Below, in pieces: positions 59,342 through 64,000 of a stretch of DNA of 64,000 bases. The position numbers and the translations under genes are program-made. The stretch's first letter is position 1, and the number at the start of each line of letters is the position of its first letter. Origin of the DNA: Streptomyces purpureus (lineage in GTDB: Bacteria > Actinomycetota > Actinomycetes > Streptomycetales > Streptomycetaceae); NCBI RefSeq assembly GCF_014648195.1, contig NZ_BMQQ01000025.1:47697-111696 (forward strand), written 5' to 3'. The notes below the pieces were generated by a model. That model was not told the origin of the DNA, ran no database searches, and was given only the letters and a program-made list of their open reading frames with translations.

Positions 59342-60480
59342 GGGGTCCTTCCGGGAGTGGGGCCGAGGGCCGGGAGGGTGGCGGAGGTCCGCCAGTGGCC
59401 GTCGGCCGGTGCGGCTTCGAAGGTTCCGCCGAGTGCGCGGACCCGTTCGGTGAGGGCGAGCAGTCCGCTGCCGCCGCGCGGGCGGGCGGTCGCGGGGCCG
59501 GGCAGCGTGTCGTTGGTGACGTCGAGCCGGACGTGGCGCCCCTGCCGTACGAGCGTGATGTCGACGCGGGCCGCGCCGGGGGCGTGGCGGCGTACGTTGG
59601 TGAGCGCCTCCGTCACGATCCGGTGGACCGTGGCGGCGGCCTCGCGGGAGAGGGCATCCGCGGCGTCCGGGGCGATGGTGAGCCGGGCCTCGGTGGCGCC
59701 GCTGTCGGCGAAGCGCCGTACGAGGTCGTCGAGTTCGGCGAGCGCGGGCAGGGCTTCGCGGGCCGCAGGGGTTCCAGCCTCCCGCAGCATCGAGACCGTA
59801 CGGTCGATCGAGTCCAGGGCGGCGAGACCGGCCCGCTCGATCCGTTCGAGGGCGGGCAGGACGGCGGCCGGGTCCTGCGCGGCCACGAAGCGGGCCGCCT
59901 GGGCCTGGGCGACGATGCCGCTGATGTCGTGGGCGACGAAGTCGTGCAGGTCGTGGGCGAGGGTGAGTTGCTGGGTGCGGCGGGCGTCGTGCACGGCCAG
60001 GCGTTCGCGGCGCTCCCGCAGCCGGGGGTAGCCGCCCACGACGGCGGCGCCGAGCGTGGGCAGGGTCCAGAAGGCGCCCATGCCGACGCGTTCCAGGAAT
60101 GTGACGCCGGGCAGCAGGGGCTGGGTCCACAGCGCGAGCGCGGTCGCCGAGAGGCCGACGCCGAGGGCCACCTCCCGTACGGGGGCCCAGCGGAAGGCCG
60201 CCGCCTGGAGCGCGAGAAGAGCGGTGGCCGCCGCGAACAGCCAGCGTGACCCGGCCTCCCCGGCGCCCTGGGCGCCGAGCGCGCTGACGGCGAGAAGCGC
60301 GGCGGCCACGGCGGCGCAGGCCCGGCCCGCGTACCGGCGCCACGCGCGGGGCCCGGCCGCCCCGGCGAGCAGGACCCCGGCGGCGAGCGCGGCGGGCAGA
60401 CCTACGTACGAACCGGCCGCGGCCACCCCCGCGCACGCGACGGCGACCGCCGCCGTCCCCGCCACCACGTCACGTCTCAT
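59338..60480 (-). CDS. sensor histidine kinase (HisKA_3 type)
   Basis: 380 residues. Amino half has about six hydrophobic segments with no large sensor loop. Dimerisation/phosphoacceptor DLHDFVAHDISGIV (His about 178). ATPase domain: N-box VTEALTNVRRHAP and G-box GGSGLLALTERVRALGG. Pair with the response regulator by 4-base overlap. The signal is probably sensed in the membrane or by a partner. Confidence 0.9.
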   Translation of the reverse strand: MRRDVVAGTAAVAVACAGVAAAGSYVGLPAALAAGVLLAGAAGPRAWRRYAGRACAAVAAALLAVSALGAQGAGEAGSRWLFAAATALLALQAAAFRWAPVREVALGVGLSATALALWTQPLLPGVTFLERVGMGAFWTLPTLGAAVVGGYPRLRERRERLAVHDARRTQQLTLAHDLHDFVAHDISGIVAQAQAARFVAAQDPAAVLPALERIERAGLAALDSIDRTVSMLREAGTPAAREALPALAELDDLVRRFADSGATEARLTIAPDAADALSREAAATVHRIVTEALTNVRRHAPGAARVDITLVRQGRHVRLDVTNDTLPGPATARPRGGSGLLALTERVRALGGTFEAAPADGHWRTSATLPALGPTPGRTP

Positions 60481-60511
60481 CGGGCCAGCGTAGAGAGCGG
60501 GGCGCGGGCGC

Positions 60512-60572
60512 GGGGATCCGCCGATCGGCAGAGGCGGGGCGGGCCGGGGCGAGCGGGGATCTGCCGGTCGGC
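60512..60572. promoter_or_regulatory. direct repeat upstream of both the kinase and the secreted-protein gene
   Basis: GGGGATCCGCCGATCGGC (60512-60529) and GGGGATCTGCCGGTCGGC (60555-60572) match at 16 of 18 bases, 43 bases apart (about four helical turns). They lie between divergent operons and could bind the NarL-type regulator. Confidence 0.4.
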
Positions 60573-60672
60573 CGATGGTGGGGCGCCCCGCTCCCGGAGG
60601 AAGCTGATCACGTCAGCACGACAGCAGCACCGTGCGGCATCAACTCAGCGATCATCAAAGGGAGTTCAGACG

Positions 60673-61266
60673 ATGCGTCACTCGAAGACCACCTGGGGAG
60701 CGGCTCTGGGGACGGCCGCCATGATGGGCCTGCTCGCCTTCGCCGGCACCCCCGCGACGGCGAGCACCGCCGAGCCGACGGCGGCCGCCGCGGCGAAGCC
60801 GGTCAAGGAAGCGAGCCTCACCGGCTCCGCCACGATGGACCGGGGCAAGAACGGCGACCGCGTCACCTTCGCCTTCGACGCCCGTGGATTCGCCCCGACC
60901 GATGTCGGCGGCACCTCACGCGGCACGTTCCGCTTCACCCACCACAGTCCTGACGGCAAGAAGGGCGCGTGGTTCGAGGGCCGTATCGACTGCCTGCTCA
61001 CCGGCGGCCCGGTCGCCACCGCCACCGGGATCATCGAGCGCACCGACCACCCGGACCGGCGGATCAAGGGCAAGCGGGTCGGGTTCACCGTCTACGACGG
61101 CGGCAAGGGCGGCCGGCACGACCGGGTCGGATACAGCTGGGCCGTCGAGGACATCCCGGACGCGAAGGTGCCGGTGTGTCTGAGCGCGGCGCCCTACGAG
61201 ACCGCCAAGAGCGGCGACTTCACCGTCAATCACCTGCTGCCGCCCACCCCGAAGGCCGACCGGTGA
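60673..61266 (+). CDS. secreted protein, unknown function
   Basis: 197 residues. Signal peptide (MRHSKTTWGAALGTAAMMGLLAFAGTPATA). The mature part is beta-rich (SLTGSATMDRGKNGDRVTFAFDARGF, GTFRFTHHSPDGKKGAWFEGRIDCLLTGGPVATATGIIER, RRIKGKRVGFTVYDGGKGGRHDRVGYSW) with two Cys. It looks like the repeat-free secreted proteins common in Streptomyces; no enzyme motif. AAAGGGAG lies 8-15 bases before the ATG. GTGA overlap with the next gene. Divergent from the two-component system, a likely target. Confidence 0.7.
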   Translation: MRHSKTTWGAALGTAAMMGLLAFAGTPATASTAEPTAAAAAKPVKEASLTGSATMDRGKNGDRVTFAFDARGFAPTDVGGTSRGTFRFTHHSPDGKKGAWFEGRIDCLLTGGPVATATGIIERTDHPDRRIKGKRVGFTVYDGGKGGRHDRVGYSWAVEDIPDAKVPVCLSAAPYETAKSGDFTVNHLLPPTPKADR

Positions 61267-61820
61267 GCGCGCGTATCGAGCAGGAGCCGCCGCGCTGGGT
61301 CGTCCGTACCGCGCAGGCGACCGCGCTGACCGTGCTGCCGAGCGGCCTGTGGCGGCTGGCCGCCGCGTTCGGCATCGACACCGGGTTCTCCGGCGGCTGG
61401 CTGGCCGACGTCCGGTTCGGCAGCTGGTTCTCCCTCTACATGATCACGCTGACCCTCGTCGCCGAGGGCCTCGCGCTGCTCACCATAGGTCTGGTGCGGC
61501 CCTGGGGGCAGGTGTTCCCGAACTGGTTGCCGCTGGTGGGCGGGCGGCGGGTGCCGACGGCCGCAGCCGTGGTCCCCGCGACGCTGGGGGCGAGCGTCCT
61601 GACCGTGATCGGCACGCTGGGGCCCCTCGGCTGGAACGGCCCGGAGAACATGGGGCACCCCGACTCCCCCGACGGCGTCGCCTACTGGGTGATGAGCCTG
61701 TGCTACCTGCCGCTGGTGGCCTGGGGTCCGCTGCTCTTCGTGGTCACGGGGCACTACTGGCTGCGCCGCCGCCGGGCCTCGCTCGGCCCGGCGGCGGTGG
61801 CGGCGGTGGCGGGGGCGTAG
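61263..61820 (+). CDS. four-helix membrane protein coupled to the secreted protein
   Basis: 185 residues with about four membrane segments (about 45-60, 70-90, 100-120, 137-160). No motif recognised. GTG overlaps the secreted-protein stop by 4 bases, so the pair is coupled. Converges with the alcohol dehydrogenase gene 6 bases after its stop. Confidence 0.65.
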   Translation: MSARIEQEPPRWVVRTAQATALTVLPSGLWRLAAAFGIDTGFSGGWLADVRFGSWFSLYMITLTLVAEGLALLTIGLVRPWGQVFPNWLPLVGGRRVPTAAAVVPATLGASVLTVIGTLGPLGWNGPENMGHPDSPDGVAYWVMSLCYLPLVAWGPLLFVVTGHYWLRRRRASLGPAAVAAVAGA

Positions 61821-61826
61821 GCCCGC

Positions 61827-62870
61827 TCAGATCGTCGAGGTGTCGATGACGAAGCGGTAGCGGACGTCACCGGCGAGCACCCGCTCGTACGCCTCGTTGA
61901 TCTGGTCCGCCCGGATCAACTCGATCTCGGCGCCGAGTCCGTGCTCCGCGCAGAAGTCCAGCATCTCCTGGGTCTCCCGGATGCCGCCGATCATCGAACC
62001 GGCGAGGGTCTTGCGCCCGCCGATCACCGAGAACAGGTTGAGCGAGACGGGCTCCTCGGGGGCGCCGACGTTCACCAGCGCGCCGTCCGTCTTGAGCAGC
62101 GAGAGGTACGCGTCGAAGTCGAGCGGCGCCGAGACGGTCGAGATCACCAGGTCGAAGGTGTTGGCCAGCTTCTCGAAGGTCGCCGGGGCGCTCGTCGCGT
62201 AGAAGTGGTCGGCGCCCAGCTTCAGCCCGTCCTCCTGCTTGCGCAGCGACTGGCTGAGCACGGTCACCTCCGCGCCGAGCGCGTGCGCGATCTTCACGCC
62301 CATGTGGCCGAGGCCGCCGAGGCCGACGATCGCCACGTTCTTGCCCGGGCCGGCCTTCCAGTGCGCGAGCGGGGAGTAGAGCGTGATCCCGGCACACAGC
62401 AGCGGGGCGGCCTCGTCGAGCGGGATGCCCTCGGGGATCCGCAGGGTGTAGTTCTCGTCCACGACGATGTGGGTGGAGTAGCCGCCGTAGGTCGGCTCCC
62501 CCTCCTTGTCGCGGGCGTTGTACGTGCCGGTCATGCCCTGGGTGCAGTACTGCTCCAGACCCTGCCGGCAGTACTCGCACTCACGGCAGGAGTCGACGAA
62601 GCAGCCGACGCCGACCCGGTCGCCGACCTTGTGGCGGGTGACCTGGGAGCCGACCTCGGTAACGATGCCGGCGATCTCGTGGCCGGGGACCATCGGGTAG
62701 ATGCCCTCGCCCCAGCCGTCCCGGGCCTGGTGGATGTCGGAGTGGCAGATGCCGGCGTACTTGATCTCGATGAGGACGTCGTACGCGCCGACCGCGCGAC
62801 GGGAAACGGTGGTGCGCTCCAGAGGGGCGCTGGGGGCGGGAGCTGCGAATGCGGCGACGTTCGTGGTCAT
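61827..62870 (-). CDS. zinc-dependent alcohol dehydrogenase (CAD/YahK type)
   Basis: 347 residues. Medium-chain dehydrogenase: catalytic-zinc CHSDIHQARDGWG and GHEIAGIVTEVG; structural-zinc CRECEYCRQGLEQYC; NAD(P)-binding GLGGLGHMGVKIA. The YahK/cinnamyl-alcohol-type profile (CHSDIH, STHIVV) suggests reduction of aldehydes with NADPH. The start is divergent from the XRE regulator with 129 bases between, so it is a likely target of that regulator. Confidence 0.9.
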   Translation of the reverse strand: MTTNVAAFAAPAPSAPLERTTVSRRAVGAYDVLIEIKYAGICHSDIHQARDGWGEGIYPMVPGHEIAGIVTEVGSQVTRHKVGDRVGVGCFVDSCRECEYCRQGLEQYCTQGMTGTYNARDKEGEPTYGGYSTHIVVDENYTLRIPEGIPLDEAAPLLCAGITLYSPLAHWKAGPGKNVAIVGLGGLGHMGVKIAHALGAEVTVLSQSLRKQEDGLKLGADHFYATSAPATFEKLANTFDLVISTVSAPLDFDAYLSLLKTDGALVNVGAPEEPVSLNLFSVIGGRKTLAGSMIGGIRETQEMLDFCAEHGLGAEIELIRADQINEAYERVLAGDVRYRFVIDTSTI

Positions 62871-62999
62871 GGCGGCAACCCTGCCGGTCGTCGCGGGGAC
62901 CACCCAGCCCTCTGTGCGACGTACGTCCGGCGTTCCTACCACTGGCAGGGACAGGCACGGCCCGGCATCCACGCCTACGACCAGGAATACTTGGGACGC

Positions 63000-63860
63000 A
63001 TGGACCAGCGTGCCGAACTCACCGAATTCCTCCGCTCACGACGGGCCCGGCTGAAGCCCGCGGACGTCGGGCTGCCGGAGTTCGGGCGCCACCGCCGGGT
63101 CCCGGGGCTGCGGCGGGAGGAGCTGGCGCAGCTGGCCGGGGTCTCCGTCGCGTACTACACGCGCCTGGAGCAGGGCAACGGCCAGAACGTCTCCCTGGAG
63201 GTGCTGGACGCCATCGCCCGCGCGCTGCGCCTGTCGGACACCGAGCGGGACCATCTGACGCATCTGGCCAAGCCGAAGCAGAAGAAGAAGCGCGGCTCGC
63301 CGACGGGCCGGCAGAAGCTGCGGCCGGGGCTGCAGTACCTGGTCGACGCCATGGACGGGGTCCCGGCGTTCTTCCTGGGCCGCCGGATGGACATCCTGGG
63401 CTGGAACCGGATGGCGCGGGCGCTGCTCGGCGACTTCGCGGCGATGGCCCCAGAGGAGCGCAACATGGCCCGTCTGGTCTTCCTCGGGTCCCACGCCCGC
63501 GACCTGTACCCGGACTGGGACGCCAAGGCGACCGAGGTGGTCAGTGTGCTGCGGCTGTGCGCGGGCTGCTACCCGGACGATCCCCAGCTGTCGGCGCTCG
63601 TGGGGGAACTGTCCGTCAAGAGCGAGGAGTTCCGCGCGCTCTGGGCGGCCCACACGGTCGCCGAGAAGGGCCATGGCATCAAGCGGCTGAACCATCCGCT
63701 GGTGGGCGAGCTGACCTTGTCGTACGAGACGCTGAGGCTGCCCGACGACCACGACCTGTCCCTGGTCACCTACCAGGCGGAGCCGGGCTCCCCGTCGGCG
63801 GACGCGCTGCGGCTGCTCGCGAACTGGGGTGTGGACGAGGTGGCCACCGAGCCGGCGTGA
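63000..63860 (+). CDS. XRE-family regulator with MmyB-like ligand domain
   Basis: 286 residues. Helix-turn-helix at about 10-75 (FLRSRRARLKPADVGLPEFGRHRRVPGLRREELAQLAGVSVAYYTRLEQG). The C-terminal half (about 105-275) is the MmyB-like ligand-binding domain (LDAMDGVPAFFLGRRMDILGWNRMARALLGDF, HDLSLVTYQAEPGSPSADALRLLANW). Such proteins often control adjacent dehydrogenase/reductase genes, here the divergent zinc alcohol dehydrogenase. No clear ribosome-binding site before the ATG; leaderless possible. A hairpin follows. Confidence 0.88.
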   Translation: MDQRAELTEFLRSRRARLKPADVGLPEFGRHRRVPGLRREELAQLAGVSVAYYTRLEQGNGQNVSLEVLDAIARALRLSDTERDHLTHLAKPKQKKKRGSPTGRQKLRPGLQYLVDAMDGVPAFFLGRRMDILGWNRMARALLGDFAAMAPEERNMARLVFLGSHARDLYPDWDAKATEVVSVLRLCAGCYPDDPQLSALVGELSVKSEEFRALWAAHTVAEKGHGIKRLNHPLVGELTLSYETLRLPDDHDLSLVTYQAEPGSPSADALRLLANWGVDEVATEPA

Positions 63861-63881
63861 CACCGGCTACGGCGCATGGAA

Positions 63882-63909
63882 AAGGCCCCCGGAGGGATCC
63901 GGGGGCCTT
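63882..63909. terminator. hairpin after the XRE regulator gene
   Basis: AAGGCCCCCGGA (63882-63893) pairs perfectly with 63898-63909, 4-base loop; A-run before, TTACTG after. Bidirectional. Confidence 0.7.
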
Positions 63910-64000
63910 ACTGATCGTTTCAAAATGAGCTGAGCCGTGGGTCTTGTGTTCAGCGATCTTGGTCGGCAGGGTGTCCGGGTGCGTGCTGATCTTGTTCCTG
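63910..64000. other. right-edge fragment, possible mobile-element end
   Basis: The last 91 bases include TTTCAAAATGAGCTGAG (63919-63935), AT-rich for this genome and reminiscent of Streptomyces insertion-sequence ends. On minus one frame reads NKISTHPDTLPTKIAEHKTH with no stop, so a gene end may enter from the right. Too short to identify. Confidence 0.25.

Overview
The window is very GC-rich chromosomal DNA with the gene content of a Streptomyces. It carries chaplins, a rodlin, a melC1/melC2-type tyrosinase pair, a secreted GH18 chitinase behind a DasR-type site, a mycothiol-conjugate amidase, a GTP-type PEP carboxykinase, and many ATGA/GTGA-coupled operons. No tRNA, rRNA, CRISPR array or complete insertion sequence was seen. 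The last 90 bases may hold the edge of a further element.

Left part (1-19.8 kb). It opens with the 5' part of a Flp/Tad pilus gene (cpaB), a zinc-ribbon protein, and a large secreted protein with a class III (Flp-type) prepilin signal and an EF-hand-like loop, followed by a lipoprotein and two membrane proteins. Next come a chitinase, a zinc carboxypeptidase, and a Ser/Thr kinase overlapping a TIGR04222-type membrane protein. A divergent D-amino-acid module follows: RidA, an IclR regulator and a PfkB sugar kinase on minus; a D-amino-acid deaminase and a D-aminoacylase on plus. Then an MptB-like mannosyltransferase, an alanine-type aminotransferase, and an unknown 130-residue protein behind a perfect palindrome.

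Central part (19.8-44 kb). pckG, a hemolysin III protein and a TetR regulator lead into a cell-surface region: a GH26-like protein, VKOR, a DUF5949-like protein, melC1-melC2, a chaplin, two unknown small secreted proteins, a second chaplin, and an eight-gene translationally coupled exopolysaccharide operon (GT4, sugar-phosphate transferase, Wzy/ligase, MurJ-type flippase, CE4 deacetylase, GT4, Wzz-like, FemAB/GNAT-like). After it come a second GH26-like paralogue, a third chaplin, a YyaL/DUF255 protein and a rodlin. Three of the four chaplin/rodlin upstream regions carry a hexamer pair with 16-base spacing resembling sigma-BldN promoters. From memory, S. coelicolor also groups chpG, melC, chpF, chpA/chpD and rdlA/rdlB, so the grouping looks functional: coat proteins, matrix polysaccharide and pigment oxidase for aerial hyphae.

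Right part (44-64 kb). A STAND NTPase with TPRs (Walker A Lys replaced by Arg) is followed by housekeeping genes: mca, DUF4307, greA, an amino-terminal kinase remnant, a DrrAB-type ABC exporter with a palindrome in its promoter spacer, ilvA, a MarR regulator, a sigma-region-4-like protein, DUF1059, metB, and msrA. A two-component pair, a secreted protein with a membrane partner, a zinc alcohol dehydrogenase and an XRE/MmyB-type regulator close the window.

Start sites were chosen from ribosome-binding sites, overlaps and family length. Regulatory sites are sequence matches only. Comparisons to S. coelicolor are from memory, not from a search.
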